The notes: generated by a model not told the origin, from the sequence alone. DNA of 64,000 bases from Lachnospiraceae bacterium M18-1 (GCA_000403295.2 KE159609.1:400715-464714); one strand, 5' to 3'. Positions 19,878 to 29,051 are shown, counted from the first letter of the stretch. Numbers and translations are program-made.

Positions 19878-21254
19878 TTATTTCAGCAGGTCTTCTCCAA
19901 TATCTACAACGTTTCCGGCCCCCATAGTTATCAACAAATCTCCTGAAACACACTGTGTTTTTACAAATTCTTCGATCTCTGAAAAGGAAGGAAAATAATG
20001 TACGTCCGTTCCCAGCTTCCGGACTTCCTCTGCCAGATCCTTTGAGGAAATCCCCAGGGTGTCAGTTTCTCTGGCAGCATAGATATCAGCCAGTACCAGA
20101 TGGTCTGTGTGGGACAAGGCCTCTGCAAATTCATGGAAGAAAGCTTTGGTCCGGGTATAGGTATGGGGCTGGAAGACGCACCAGAGCGACTTATGGGGAT
20201 AATACTTTGCCGCTTTTAATGTAGCCTGGATTTCTGTGGGGTGATGGGCATAGTCATCAATGATGGTCACTCCGTCCAGCGTTCCCTTATACTCAAAACG
20301 GCGGTCTGTTCCGGTGAAGGACAGAAGCCCTTTCTGGATGGACTCCATGGGAATATCCAGAAGTTCAGCAGTGGCAATGGAAGCCAGTGCATTGGATACG
20401 TTGTGGTCACCGGTCACAGAAAGCTGGATCCGCGCGGTGGCCTCACCGTATTTTATAAGGTCAAAGGAAACACGCCCCTTTTCATCATGGCGGACATTGG
20501 CAGCACTGTAGTCGAAATCCGGAGAATTGCCGTAGGTCGCCACATGGCATTCCAGATTCTGGTAGATCTCCGGATATTCCGTAATCTCCCCATTGATCAC
20601 AAGGGTTCCGTCAGGGGGGAGCAGAGCGGCAAACTGATGGAATGAATGCCGGATGTCCTCCAGATCCTTGAAAAAGTCAAGATGATCTTCTTCTATATTC
20701 AAAATAACGCCGATCTTTGGGAAGAAATTTAGGAAGCTGTTGGTATACTCACAGGCTTCGGTGATGAAGGTGCCTGAATTTCCGACCCGGATGTTGCCCC
20801 CGATGGCCTGCAGGATACCGCCTACAGAGATGGTCGGGTCAAGATTCCCCTCCAGAAGGATATGGGAGATCATGGAAGTCGTGGTGGTTTTCCCATGTGT
20901 TCCTGATACTGCGATGGGGGTATCGTAATTTTTCATGAGCTGTCCTAATAATTCCGCGCGGGTGAGCATAGGGATTTTTCTTGCAACGGCCTCGATCAGC
21001 TCTCCGTTGTCCCGGCTGATGGCTGCCGTATAGACCACGCAGTCAATACCGTCGATGATGTTGGATGCCTTCTGTCCGTAGAAGATCTGCGCGCCGGATG
21101 CTTCAAGCTGCTGCGTAAGCGCGGATTCTCTCGCATCAGAACCGGATATGGTGAAGCCGTTCTGCAGGAGGATCCTGGCAAGGCCGCTCATGCTGATGCC
21201 TCCGATCCCGATAAAATGAATATGGATTGGTTTAGTGAAATCAATCTTATACAT
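19878..21254 (-). CDS. murC: UDP-N-acetylmuramate--L-alanine ligase
   Basis: 458 residues, family length. It adds the first residue of the peptidoglycan stem peptide in the cytoplasm. The N-terminal nucleotide-binding motif (IHFIGIGGISMSGLA), the Mur-ligase ATP loop (VSGTHGKTTTTSM), the central ILNIEEDHLDFF and the C-terminal DDYAHHPTEI are all present. It is transcribed away from glgC; a stem-loop lies in its leader (21276-21294). The spacer to dnaD holds the DnaA-box-like sites. Confidence 0.96.
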   Translation of the reverse strand: MYKIDFTKPIHIHFIGIGGISMSGLARILLQNGFTISGSDARESALTQQLEASGAQIFYGQKASNIIDGIDCVVYTAAISRDNGELIEAVARKIPMLTRAELLGQLMKNYDTPIAVSGTHGKTTTTSMISHILLEGNLDPTISVGGILQAIGGNIRVGNSGTFITEACEYTNSFLNFFPKIGVILNIEEDHLDFFKDLEDIRHSFHQFAALLPPDGTLVINGEITEYPEIYQNLECHVATYGNSPDFDYSAANVRHDEKGRVSFDLIKYGEATARIQLSVTGDHNVSNALASIATAELLDIPMESIQKGLLSFTGTDRRFEYKGTLDGVTIIDDYAHHPTEIQATLKAAKYYPHKSLWCVFQPHTYTRTKAFFHEFAEALSHTDHLVLADIYAARETDTLGISSKDLAEEVRKLGTDVHYFPSFSEIEEFVKTQCVSGDLLITMGAGNVVDIGEDLLK

Positions 21255-21275
21255 CTCTATTTTCCTTTCCTGAAG

Positions 21276-21342
21276 AAACGATGATACATCGTTTATAATA
21301 CTTATAAATAAGGTACAAATGGATTCTGCCTTATCTATTATA
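21276..21342 (-). promoter_or_regulatory. murC promoter and leader dyad
   Basis: On the minus strand a TATAAT (complement of 21337-21342) with only a weak -35 drives murC. Between it and the start lies a perfect 8-bp dyad AAACGATG / CATCGTTT (21276-21283, 21287-21294, 3-nt spacer), close to the ribosome binding site; it could be an operator or an mRNA hairpin. Confidence 0.45.
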
Positions 21343-21428
21343 CTATATATGATAAAAATTGAAAGAAGTTCTTTTTGGTCATTTCCAACAAAAAGAGAAT
21401 ATTTTCAATAGAAAAATTGTAAAATATG

Positions 21429-21457
21429 TGTACTTAACAATAAAATGATGATATAAT
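21429..21457 (+). promoter_or_regulatory. Promoter of glgC-glgD
   Basis: TATAAT (21452-21457) with TGTACT (21429-21434) at 17 bp as a weak -35, in an A/T-rich divergent spacer shared with murC. It lies 32 bp upstream of the start. Confidence 0.55.
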
Positions 21458-21489
21458 AAAATAGAATAACTAGAAATGGAGGTGACGGC

Positions 21490-22764
21490 ATGATTAAAAA
21501 GGAAATGATCGCCATGCTGCTTGCAGGCGGACAGGGCAGCAGATTGGGAGTTCTTACTGCAAAGGTGGCAAAACCTGCAGTATCTTTCGGCGGCAAGTAC
21601 CGTATTATTGACTTTCCGTTGAGCAACTGTATTAATTCGGGAGTTGACACGGTAGGGGTCCTGACACAATATCAGCCGCTGCGGTTGAATACACATATAG
21701 GAATCGGGATTCCGTGGGATCTGGATCGGAATATAGGCGGAGTTTCGATTCTTCCTCCATATGAAAAGAGTGTAAACAGTGAATGGTATACAGGGACTGC
21801 CAATGCCATTTACCAGAATCTGGATTATATGGAAAGCTACCATCCGGATTATGTGCTGATTCTTTCTGGAGACCATATTTATAAGATGGACTATGAAGTG
21901 ATGCTTGCTGCTCATAAGGCCAACAAAGCGGATGTGACGATCGCAGCGATGCCGGTGCCCATGGAGGAGGCAGGACGTTTTGGAATCCTGGTGACGGATA
22001 AAGAAGGACAGATCAGCAGATTTGAAGAAAAGCCGGAGAAGCCCAGCAGTAACCTGGCATCCATGGGAATTTATATTTTCAGCTGGCCGGTTTTGAAGGA
22101 AGCTCTGATCCGGCTGTCCAGCCAGCCTAACTGTGACTTCGGAAAGCATATCATTCCTTACTGCGGTGCGAAAGGAATGCGGATGTTTGCTTACGAGTAC
22201 AATGGATATTGGAAGGATGTGGGGACACTCAGCTCTTATTGGGAAGCGAATATGGAGCTGATTGATATCATACCGGAATTTAATCTTTATGAGGAATTTT
22301 GGAAGATCTATACCAACTGTATGAACCTGCCGCCCCAGTACATATCTCCCGAGGGTGTTGTGGACAAGTGCATCATCAGCAACGGCTCCGAGATCTGCGG
22401 GGAGGTACACTCTTCGGTGCTGGGCGCAGGAGTGAGCGTAGGAAAGGGCAGCGTTATCCGGGACTCGATCATCATGCGGGATGTGGTCATCGGAGAGGAC
22501 TGTGTGATCGAGAAAGCGATCATTGCAGAGAATACGGAGATCGGCAGCAATGTTGTGATCGGGGTCGGGAGCGATGTGCCCAACCGTGTGCGGCCGGACA
22601 TTTACAATGGAGGACTGGTAACGATCGGGGAAAATTCCCGCATTCCTTCCGGCGTACAGATCGGAAGGAATACGGCAGTCAGCGGCGTGACGGCTGCTGC
22701 GGATTATCTGAACGGAATACTGGAGAGCGGCGAGACATTGATAAAGGCGGGTGATCGTGTATGA
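21490..22764 (+). CDS. glgC: Glucose-1-phosphate adenylyltransferase, catalytic subunit
   Basis: 424 residues. It makes ADP-glucose from glucose 1-phosphate and ATP, the committed step of bacterial glycogen synthesis. N-terminal nucleotidyl-transfer motif ([16 protein letters not shown], then [16 protein letters not shown]), sugar-phosphate-site motifs GTANAIYQN and FEEKP, and C-terminal left-handed beta-helix repeats ([20 protein letters not shown]). Start follows GGAGGTGACGGC. It overlaps glgD by four bases (ATGA), so the two subunits are made in step. Confidence 0.96.
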   Translation: MIKKEMIAMLLAGGQGSRLGVLTAKVAKPAVSFGGKYRIIDFPLSNCINSGVDTVGVLTQYQPLRLNTHIGIGIPWDLDRNIGGVSILPPYEKSVNSEWYTGTANAIYQNLDYMESYHPDYVLILSGDHIYKMDYEVMLAAHKANKADVTIAAMPVPMEEAGRFGILVTDKEGQISRFEEKPEKPSSNLASMGIYIFSWPVLKEALIRLSSQPNCDFGKHIIPYCGAKGMRMFAYEYNGYWKDVGTLSSYWEANMELIDIIPEFNLYEEFWKIYTNCMNLPPQYISPEGVVDKCIISNGSEICGEVHSSVLGAGVSVGKGSVIRDSIIMRDVVIGEDCVIEKAIIAENTEIGSNVVIGVGSDVPNRVRPDIYNGGLVTIGENSRIPSGVQIGRNTAVSGVTAAADYLNGILESGETLIKAGDRV

Positions 22765-23879
22765 GAGCAGTAGGGATTATTCTGGCAGGAGGCAACAACA
22801 GACGGATGCAGGCGCTGACGGCGAAGCGCGCAGTTGCGGCGATGCCGATCGCGTCCAGCTACCGGGCCATTGATTTTGCGCTGAGCAATATGACGAACTC
22901 CCACGTTCAGAGGGTTGCGGTATTGACACAGTACAATGCACGATCGCTGGACGAGCATCTAAATTCTGCCAAATGGTGGGATTTTGGAAGAAAGCAGGGC
23001 GGCCTGTATATTTTTACACCGACCATTACGGCGGAGAATGGTTACTGGTACAGAGGGACAGCGGATGCGATTTATCAGAACCTGGACTTTCTGAAACGGT
23101 GTCATGAGCCGTATGTGATCATTGCTTCCGGAGATGCGGTGTATAAGCTGGATTACAATAAGGTATTGGAGTACCATATTGCGAAGAAAGCGGATATCAC
23201 GGTAGTGGTCAAGGATCTGGAGGACGGCGACGATGCGACCTGTTTCGGCACCGTGCGGATGAACGAATCGGCCCGGATCCAGGAATTTGAAGAGAAGCCG
23301 ATGGTGGCCAGTTCGCAGACCATTTCCACAGGGATCTACGTTATACGGAGGAGACTCCTTATCGACCTGGTGGAGCACTGCGCCGAGGAAGAGCATTATG
23401 ATTTTGTGACGGATATCCTGATTCGTTATAAGAATCTGAAAAAAATCTACGGGTATAAGCTGAGTGGTTATTGGAATAATATTTCCAGGATAGACGCGTA
23501 TTATCAGACGAATATGGACTTTTTGAAGCCAGAGGTGCGCAAGTTTTTCTTCCGGGAGCTTCCAACGGTGTATTCCAAGGTAAGCGACCTGCCGCCTGCA
23601 AAATATAACCCGGGCGCGGCGGTGAAGAACTGCCTGATCGGAAGCGGGAGTATCATCAACGGTACGGTAGAAAATTCCGTGCTGTTTAAGAAGGTGTTTG
23701 TGGGCAATAACTGCGTGATCAAAAATTCGATCATCCTGAATGACGTTTATCTGGGGGATCATACATATATTGAGAATTGTATCGTGGAAAGCCGGGGAAC
23801 GATCCGGGCAAATACTAGACATGTGGGAGAAGGCGGTATAAAAGTAGTTGTTGAAAAGAGTGAGAGATATCTGATATAA
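22761..23879 (+). CDS. glgD: Glucose-1-phosphate adenylyltransferase regulatory subunit GlgD
   Basis: 372 residues, shorter than GlgC and homologous to it. The N-terminal loop is changed ([24 protein letters not shown] instead of GGQGSRLG), as in Gram-positive GlgD, which is catalytically poor alone but activates GlgC in a GlgCD heterotetramer. A hexapeptide-repeat C-terminus is present ([20 protein letters not shown]). No glgA, glgB or glgP is in the window. Confidence 0.93.
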   Translation: MRAVGIILAGGNNRRMQALTAKRAVAAMPIASSYRAIDFALSNMTNSHVQRVAVLTQYNARSLDEHLNSAKWWDFGRKQGGLYIFTPTITAENGYWYRGTADAIYQNLDFLKRCHEPYVIIASGDAVYKLDYNKVLEYHIAKKADITVVVKDLEDGDDATCFGTVRMNESARIQEFEEKPMVASSQTISTGIYVIRRRLLIDLVEHCAEEEHYDFVTDILIRYKNLKKIYGYKLSGYWNNISRIDAYYQTNMDFLKPEVRKFFFRELPTVYSKVSDLPPAKYNPGAAVKNCLIGSGSIINGTVENSVLFKKVFVGNNCVIKNSIILNDVYLGDHTYIENCIVESRGTIRANTRHVGEGGIKVVVEKSERYLI

Positions 23880-24146
23880 CATCAGAATGAGAGGCCGGGG
23901 GAGCCCGGATGGGATGTAGTAAATGTGCAGTCTGGCTGGCAGCTTCTGGAAAGTTTTGGAAAACTGGCGGATATATCAGTGATATGTTTTGCCCGAGGCG
24001 GACCAGGATGTCTGACGGCCTGCAAATAAAAAAATAAAAAGAGATGAAGGTGTGTTAAAAAGTCTTTTCGGTACGGATGATGGGATGAATGGACAGGCTT
24101 GCGAAGGGCTGTACCGGGGAATGCAGACAGAGAAAGGAGACTGGAT

Positions 24147-24422
24147 ATGCAGATCACAGATGTGCGTGTACGAAAAGTGGCAAAGGAAGGAAAATTAAAA
24201 GCGGTTGTTTCAATTACGATGGATGATGAATTTGTAGTTCATGATATCAAGGTGATTGAAGGAGAGAAGGGATTGTTTATTGCAATGCCGAGCAAAAAAG
24301 CGATGGATGGGGAATACAGGGATATTGCACACCCGATTAACTCTGACACAAGAGAAAGAATCCAGGAAATGATTTTGGAAAAATATCAGGAGACTGCAGG
24401 GGGAGAGGAAGAAGTATCTTGA
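24147..24422 (+). CDS. spoVG: SpoVG family regulator
   Basis: 91 residues from the ATG at 24147 ([19 protein letters not shown]) after AAAGGAGA; the longer upstream frame is not family-like. The motif [20 protein letters not shown] is diagnostic. SpoVG is a small site-specific DNA/RNA-binding regulator, known in Bacillus and Staphylococcus to affect septation, capsule and virulence genes. It stands alone, closed by a strong terminator. The 267 bp before it hold no gene; a CCGGG-GGAG-CCCGG hairpin there may end glgD transcription. Confidence 0.95.
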   Translation: MQITDVRVRKVAKEGKLKAVVSITMDDEFVVHDIKVIEGEKGLFIAMPSKKAMDGEYRDIAHPINSDTRERIQEMILEKYQETAGGEEEVS

Positions 24423-24452
24423 TGGTTCATGCGGAACCATTTTAGATGACAG

Positions 24453-24491
24453 CAGCACCTGGCTGGCGACAGCAGCCGGGTGCTGTTTTTT
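24453..24491 (+). terminator. spoVG terminator
   Basis: CAGCACC-T-GGCTG (24453-24465) pairs with CAGCC-G-GGTGCTG (24473-24485), followed by six T. Confidence 0.92.
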
Positions 24492-24499
24492 GGTTCTAA

Positions 24500-24545
24500 C
24501 CTTGTGAAACGGCCGGATGGCCATGATGGGGTGCCCTTGGGTATA
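24500..24545 (-). repeat. 46-bp repeat family, locus B: single unit
   Basis: One complete 46-bp unit in reverse orientation (reads TATACCCAAGGGCA on the minus strand from 24545), one or two bases different from the units at 25256-25347. It lies between the spoVG terminator and the stop of the pseudouridine synthase gene. Confidence 0.88.
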
Positions 24546-24557
24546 CGCCTTGTGACA

Positions 24558-25223
24558 CTAAAATGGAAGCTTCGGTGTATGGCTGAAAGAAAGCGGTTCC
24601 CCAGTCACAGGATGACAAAAGGATAGTCCTACGGCATAAAGCCGGAGCGGCCCGGATATGGGGCGGGGCTGTCCGGGGGGCGCAGGCGTGTATTTTGTGT
24701 CCCCCGCAATGGGACAGCCGATGTGCGCCATCTGGACGCGGATTTGATGGTGGCGCCCGGTGTCCAGGATGATCCTGGCCAGGGCCAGGGAATCCCGGAT
24801 GCGGAGAACCTGATAATGAAGGCGGGCGTGCTTGGCTCCCGGTACATCGGGCCCGCAGACGCGGGAGGTGTTGGTGCGTCCATCCTTTACCAGATAGTCT
24901 TGAAGGTCAGCCTCCTTTTGCTCCGGAACAGCACTCAGGACAGCAAGATAGTGCTTGCCGAAGACGGAGGTCTGGAGCTGGCGGCTGAGCGCTTTTGCGG
25001 CCACGGGCGTTTTCGCAAATACAAGAAGTCCTTCCACGGGCTGATCCAGGCGGTGGATGAGGGCGAGATAAGGTTCACCGCTTTTAGCCTGCCGGCTGTG
25101 CAGATCATTTTTCAAGAGGCTCACCATATCAGGTGTGCTGATCTGACGGCTCTGTGTCGGAACGCCGGCGGGCTTGATACAGACAAGGATGTGTTTATCT
25201 TCAAATACAATTTCCGGTTTCAT
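24558..25223 (-). CDS. RluA-family rRNA/tRNA pseudouridine synthase
   Basis: 221 residues, the short form with no S4 domain. It isomerises a specific uridine in rRNA or tRNA. The catalytic motif is present (ALIHRLDQPVEGLLVFAKT, Asp of HRLD), as are YLAVL and the C-terminal TGRHHQIRVQMAHIGCPI with GDTKY. The exact target cannot be told from the sequence. AGGAGG precedes the start. Copies of the 46-bp repeat flank it on both sides, reading outward. Confidence 0.9.
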   Translation of the reverse strand: MKPEIVFEDKHILVCIKPAGVPTQSRQISTPDMVSLLKNDLHSRQAKSGEPYLALIHRLDQPVEGLLVFAKTPVAAKALSRQLQTSVFGKHYLAVLSAVPEQKEADLQDYLVKDGRTNTSRVCGPDVPGAKHARLHYQVLRIRDSLALARIILDTGRHHQIRVQMAHIGCPIAGDTKYTPAPPGQPRPISGPLRLYAVGLSFCHPVTGEPLSFSHTPKLPF

Positions 25224-25255
25224 AAGCAGGGGCCTCCTTTCATTGACCGTTATAG

Positions 25256-25347
25256 TATACCCAAGGGCATCCCATCATGGCCATACGGCCGTTTCACAAG
25301 GTATACCCAAGGGCATCCCATTATGGCCATACGGCCGTTTCACAAGG
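25256..25347 (+). repeat. 46-bp repeat family, locus C: two tandem units
   Basis: Units 25256-25301 and 25302-25347 are exactly 46 bp and nearly identical. Each contains two adjacent 8-bp palindromes, ATGGCCAT and ACGGCCGT. They lie 33 bp upstream of the pseudouridine synthase start, within its likely promoter or leader region. Confidence 0.9.
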
Positions 25348-25466
25348 TATAGAATGCTGAAAAGAACGTTATATATTGGATTATCTACATGAGATAAAAA
25401 CATTTTAAATTCATCTTTCTTTCATTCCAGCACGTGGCGGTGACTTTGAGATGAATGGATTTTGGT

Positions 25467-25495
25467 TTGACAATGCGCATGTTATTAGATATAAT
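25467..25495 (+). promoter_or_regulatory. Consensus sigma-A promoter for a small RNA
   Basis: TTGACA (25467-25472), exactly 17 bp, TATAAT (25490-25495): both hexamers perfect. No annotated-size gene follows; the only structure downstream is the hairpin-T tract ending near 25596, so it should make a ~95-nt RNA. Confidence 0.88.
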
Positions 25496-25501
25496 ATATT
25501 T

Positions 25502-25597
25502 GACAAGAGAGCCGAAAGCTGGATGCCGCCAGCCGCCGGAAAATGATTAACTACAGAAGTAGCGCCTTATCTTACCAGGACGAGGGCGCTACTTTTT
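25502..25597 (+). ncRNA. Candidate antitoxin small RNA (~95 nt)
   Basis: Bounded by a perfect promoter and a terminator (AGTAGCGCC at 25558-25566 pairing with GGGCGCTACT at 25584-25592, then five T). Its 3' end is antisense to the last codon and the 3' untranslated part of the 28-residue toxin ORF on the other strand, as in txpA/RatA-type modules where a short RNA pairs with the toxin mRNA. It has no convincing ORF of its own. Antitoxin function is inferred from layout. Confidence 0.65.
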
Positions 25598-25675
25598 GCG
25601 TTTGATGTAAATAACAAGAGTTATAACAGCGCAAAGCATAATCACAAACTGGAATAAATCCGAATATGTAACCAT
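25589..25675 (-). CDS. Type I toxin, holin-like small hydrophobic peptide (28 aa)
   Basis: Minus-strand ATG at 25675, stop TAG at 25591-25589. The peptide begins MVTYSDLF, has one hydrophobic helix (FVIMLCAVITLVIYI) and ends with the basic tail KRKK, the build of the putative holin-like / TxpA-like type I toxins of Firmicutes. An antisense RNA gene overlaps its 3' end. No Shine-Dalgarno lies directly upstream, because a 171-bp palindromic element begins two bases before the ATG; a GGGGG-type Shine-Dalgarno is found on the far side. Too short for ordinary gene calling. The toxin is probably silent or poorly expressed as it stands. Confidence 0.7.
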   Translation of the reverse strand: MVTYSDLFQFVIMLCAVITLVIYIKRKK

Positions 25676-25677
25676 AG

Positions 25678-25848
25678 CACTAGTGTACTGACCGCATTAT
25701 ATCCAATGAAACTCCGCAGGATAATTTTTCATCGGCAAGGCGGCTGAATGAGGCGTAGCCGGTAGCTACGTCGATTGAAGCCAACACAGTCCGATGGAAA
25801 ATCAGACAAGGAGGTTTATTGGAATATAATGCGGTCAGTACACTAGTG
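25678..25848. mobile_element. 171-bp MITE-like palindromic element inserted upstream of the toxin ORF
   Basis: Terminal inverted repeats of 25 bp (25678-25702 and 25824-25848) are perfect; the inner 18 bp read GTACTGACCGCATTATAT. A second inverted pair ATTTTTCATCGG / CCGATGGAAAAT and a central CGTAGC-CGGTA-GCTACG hairpin nest inside, so the whole element can fold on itself. CTAG or ACTAGT occurs at both borders and could be a target duplication, but the palindromic ends make the exact length ambiguous. No transposase; if mobile it would be moved in trans. Confidence 0.75.
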
Positions 25849-26389
25849 TACTAGCCCCCTTTCTTTCGTCCGGCGGCTGACGTAATCGCCCCTTCGACCC
25901 CCTTGGCAGATATACTATTATCAATGTGCGGAGAATCCGGTTTTGGCTGTTCCATTCTTCTATCAGGGCGAAAGTGGAATATTATCGAGCCGGGATGACC
26001 GTCAAAAGATTGCAAGTGGTTCATCCTGGAAGACGAGCCGGAGCCAAAATAGGCCGGGAGAAATTTTGCCCTGGGCCGTCCTATCAACGGGTGAAATATT
26101 TGCAGCGAGGCCCAAAAGGGCCTGGTCAATTAGTGCTACATTAACATATATAAAATAAAAATACAACTAAAAGGTTTTAAATTTGTATTTGAGATCGCAC
26201 GTCAGGATTTAAACCAAAAAAACTGGCTGGGATGACAAAATCATTTTAAAATAAGAGTTTAGCATTGCGATAAAGTGATAGATATTTATGTATATTTCTT
26301 GACTTTTTGCCGCAATCTGTCTAAACTGATTATGATATAAAAGTTTTGTGAGGTTAAGCGTTAAGTTTGAAAGAAGGCGGGAGGACAGG
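25849..26389. other. Non-coding stretch before xpaC
   Basis: About 540 bp without a convincing gene. The part nearest the element (25849-25920) is probably the displaced 5' leader of the toxin mRNA: its minus strand reads AAAGGGGGCTAG. Short overlapping frames at 25926-26158 give Arg/Gly-rich peptides with no recognisable family. A GGCCC-AAAA-GGGCC hairpin lies near 26108-26122. From 26130 the sequence is A/T-rich and leads into the xpaC promoter. Confidence 0.5.
26299..26327 (+). promoter_or_regulatory. Probable xpaC-telA promoter
   Basis: TTGACT (26299-26304), a 17-bp spacer, TAAACT (26322-26327); a further TATAAA lies nearby at 26336-26341. 62 bp upstream of the start. Confidence 0.5.
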
Positions 26390-27880
26390 ATGGATAACCG
26401 GGAGTGGGAAAGATTCGGGGAAGAAATCCGCAGGAATGTGCAGGATGCGGTGGATTCCAGGGACTTCAGCAGATTAAACCAGACAATTACAGATGCGATT
26501 AACGGAGCGGCGGATGGGATCACCAGGGGAATGAAAGATGCGGCCGGGGAGATCACCAGGGGCGTGCGCAAGAATAGGAATCAAAGGAACGGCAGCGGCA
26601 AAAACCGTCAGGGATCTTATAACGGCAGATATCAGTACCAGGGGGATTTCGGACATCAGGATGCGGGATGGCAGCAAGACTCCAATATGAACTGGAACGG
26701 CCAGCCCGGCAAAGCACCGTATGACCAGCCGGGACCGGAGACTGCCAGCGGTACATACGGGCAGACTGACCGGAAGTATAACTGGAACAAGGCATATTAT
26801 TCCAGGTTCGGCAACCGGGATAAGCCTGTAGAGGAGCAGGAAGCAGATTATGGGGCATACCAGCCGGAGGCAGAGAAGCAGCTGCCGGCGCTGTACGCGG
26901 GGACAACGCCGGCAAAGGTCGGCGGAACGGTGCTCTATGGGGTCGGTTGTGCCGCAGGGAGCGTATCCCTGATCGGAATGGCGATGGTCCTGCTGGCGGG
27001 GATCGGAACCGGAGACATGAGCATGAGCTTCTGGGCAGCCCTCGGGTCTATAGGAGTTATTGCGGCAGGCTTTGGGGGAATGGCGGCAGCAGGCAGCAGC
27101 ATCCGCGGAAGAGTCAAGAGGTTCCGCAGTTATATCAGCAGTCTGGGCAGCCGGGAATACTGTAATATAAAAGAACTGTCAGAGCATCTGGGAAAATCCC
27201 GGCGGTTCGTCGTGAAGGATGTGGAAAAGATGATCCAGAAGGGATGGTTCCGCCAGGGACATCTGGACAGGCAGAAAACCTGTCTTATGGTCAGCGACGA
27301 TGCTTATAAGCAATATACAGATCTTCAGCAGCAGAGAGAACGGATCAACACGGAGACAAAGGAGCAGCAGGAGGAAGCAGCCAGAAAACGGGCAAGGGAA
27401 GTGCAGAAGGAAGCGGAAGCGCCGGATTCGAAGCTCTCTCCCGAGGTCCGCAGGATCATCAAGACAGGGGAAAAATATATTCAAAAGATCCACGCATGCA
27501 ATGATGCCATCCCAGGGGCGGAGATCTCCGCGAAGATCTCGAGGATGGAGATATTGGTCGACCGGATTTTTGACCGGGTGGAACAGAATCCGGATTCGGT
27601 GTCAGACATTCACCGGATGATGGATTACTATCTTCCGACGACAGTGAAGCTTCTGGAAGCGTATCAGGATCTGGACGCCCAGCCGGTACAGGGAGAGAAT
27701 ATCATTTCATCGAAGCGCGAGATTGAAAAGACACTGGACACGCTGAATACGGCATTTGAAAAACTGCTTGACAGCCTGTTTCAGGATACGGCCTGGGATG
27801 TGTCCTCAGATATCTCCGTACTTCATACGATGCTGGCGCAGGAAGGGCTGACAGAAGGAGATTTTAAAGAAGTACACTGA
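26390..27880 (+). CDS. xpaC: XpaC-family protein (5-bromo-4-chloroindolyl phosphate hydrolysis family)
   Basis: 496 residues from the ATG at 26390 after GGGAGGACAGG. The N-terminal ~170 residues are polar and disordered-looking (Gln/Asn/Gly/Tyr-rich). Two hydrophobic segments follow (~178-205 GTVLYGVGCAAGSVSLIGMA; ~213-235 FWAALGSIGVIAAGFGGMAA), then a soluble alpha-helical domain with a winged-helix-like stretch (IKELSEHLGKSRRFVVKDVE) and a long coiled coil. Despite the family name the biochemical role is unclear; it is almost always paired with TelA, as here 28 bp upstream, and the pair is linked to envelope stress and toxic-anion tolerance. Confidence 0.8.
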   Translation: MDNREWERFGEEIRRNVQDAVDSRDFSRLNQTITDAINGAADGITRGMKDAAGEITRGVRKNRNQRNGSGKNRQGSYNGRYQYQGDFGHQDAGWQQDSNMNWNGQPGKAPYDQPGPETASGTYGQTDRKYNWNKAYYSRFGNRDKPVEEQEADYGAYQPEAEKQLPALYAGTTPAKVGGTVLYGVGCAAGSVSLIGMAMVLLAGIGTGDMSMSFWAALGSIGVIAAGFGGMAAAGSSIRGRVKRFRSYISSLGSREYCNIKELSEHLGKSRRFVVKDVEKMIQKGWFRQGHLDRQKTCLMVSDDAYKQYTDLQQQRERINTETKEQQEEAARKRAREVQKEAEAPDSKLSPEVRRIIKTGEKYIQKIHACNDAIPGAEISAKISRMEILVDRIFDRVEQNPDSVSDIHRMMDYYLPTTVKLLEAYQDLDAQPVQGENIISSKREIEKTLDTLNTAFEKLLDSLFQDTAWDVSSDISVLHTMLAQEGLTEGDFKEVH

Positions 27881-27908
27881 TAGAACAATAAAAAATTGGG
27901 AGGTTACT

Positions 27909-29051
27909 ATGAGCAACGAATTAGATGCATTTACGACGACACCGACGCTGACGCTGGATCCGTTTGCAGAGGAGAAGGCGCCCGTTGCGCCTGTGATCAC
28001 GCAGGAACCGGAAAAGCCGATTTTTGATGAAAATGTATTGACAGCGGAAGAACGTCATGCCGTAGAGCAGTTTGCGGAGAAGATCGATCTGACCAATTCA
28101 CAGATGATACTGCAGTATGGTGCGGGTACACAAAAGAAGATGGCGGATTTTTCAGAGAGTGCCCTGGAAAACGTCAAGACCAAGGATCTGGGAGAAGTCG
28201 GAGATCTGCTGACGGGCGTAGTCAAGGAATTGAGGAGCTTTGATGAAGAGGAAGAAAAGGGATTTTTGGGAATCTTCAAGAAGCCTGCCAATAAGATCAG
28301 CGCCATGAAGGCGAAATACAGCAAGGCTGAGACCAACATCAACCATATCTGCAAGGTGCTGGAATCCCATCAGGTCCAGCTTTTGAAGGATGTCGCTCTG
28401 CTGGACAAGATGTATGAACTGAACCTGACCTACTTTAAGGAGCTGACCATGTACATCATGGCCGGAAAAAAGAAGCTCCATGAGATCCAGACCGGCCAGC
28501 TCCCGGCCCTCTTCCAGAAGGCTCAGACCAGCGGGCTGGCAGAGGACGCGCAGGCGGCCAGGGACCTGGATTCCATGTGCAACCGGTTTGAGAAAAAGCT
28601 GCATGACCTGGAATTGACCCGTCAGGTCTCACTCCAGACAGCGCCCCAGATCCGGATGGTCCAGAGCAATGATACGCTGATGGTGGAAAAGATCCAGTCT
28701 ACCATTGTCAATACAATCCCGCTGTGGAAGAGTCAGATGGTACTGGCCCTGGGCGTGGAGCATTCGGCCCAGGCAGCGGCGGCTCAGCGGGAAGTGACGG
28801 ATATGACCAACGAACTGCTGAAGAAAAATGCGGCCAAGCTCAAGATGGCCACTATTGAGGCCGCGAAAGAGTCGGAGCGGGGAATCGTGGATATGGAGAC
28901 GCTGAAGATGACCAACGAATCCCTGATCTCCACACTGGATGAAGTGATGCGGATTCAGCAGGAAGGCCGGCAGAAGCGCCGGGAGGCGGAGACGGAGATG
29001 CACCGTTTAGAAGGCGAACTGAAACAGAAGCTTCTGCAGATGCGGGCCTGA
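27909..29051 (+). CDS. telA: TelA-family toxic anion resistance protein
   Basis: 380 residues, usual length. Soluble and almost all alpha-helical, with TelA-family blocks (EKIDLTNSQMILQYGAGTQKKM, split over residues ~55-80; KGFLGIFKKPANKI; QTAPQIRMVQSNDTLMVEKI; PLWKSQMVLALGVEHS). TelA homologues were found through tellurite resistance plasmids, and chromosomal copies with XpaC are linked to cell-wall antimicrobials. GGGAGG precedes the start. Forms a two-gene operon with xpaC and ends at a hairpin terminator. Confidence 0.9.
   Translation: MSNELDAFTTTPTLTLDPFAEEKAPVAPVITQEPEKPIFDENVLTAEERHAVEQFAEKIDLTNSQMILQYGAGTQKKMADFSESALENVKTKDLGEVGDLLTGVVKELRSFDEEEEKGFLGIFKKPANKISAMKAKYSKAETNINHICKVLESHQVQLLKDVALLDKMYELNLTYFKELTMYIMAGKKKLHEIQTGQLPALFQKAQTSGLAEDAQAARDLDSMCNRFEKKLHDLELTRQVSLQTAPQIRMVQSNDTLMVEKIQSTIVNTIPLWKSQMVLALGVEHSAQAAAAQREVTDMTNELLKKNAAKLKMATIEAAKESERGIVDMETLKMTNESLISTLDEVMRIQQEGRQKRREAETEMHRLEGELKQKLLQMRA

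Noticed and set aside
25174..25392. Small plus-strand ORFs with repeated HGH and GIPSWP motifs
   Set aside because: They are translations of the 46-bp DNA repeats; the same peptide appears in different frames at each locus and no ribosome binding site precedes them.
25926..26158. Short ORFs that might be a transposase remnant near the toxin locus
   Set aside because: Arg/Gly-rich peptides with no motif I can name; frames overlap on both strands and no start signals exist.
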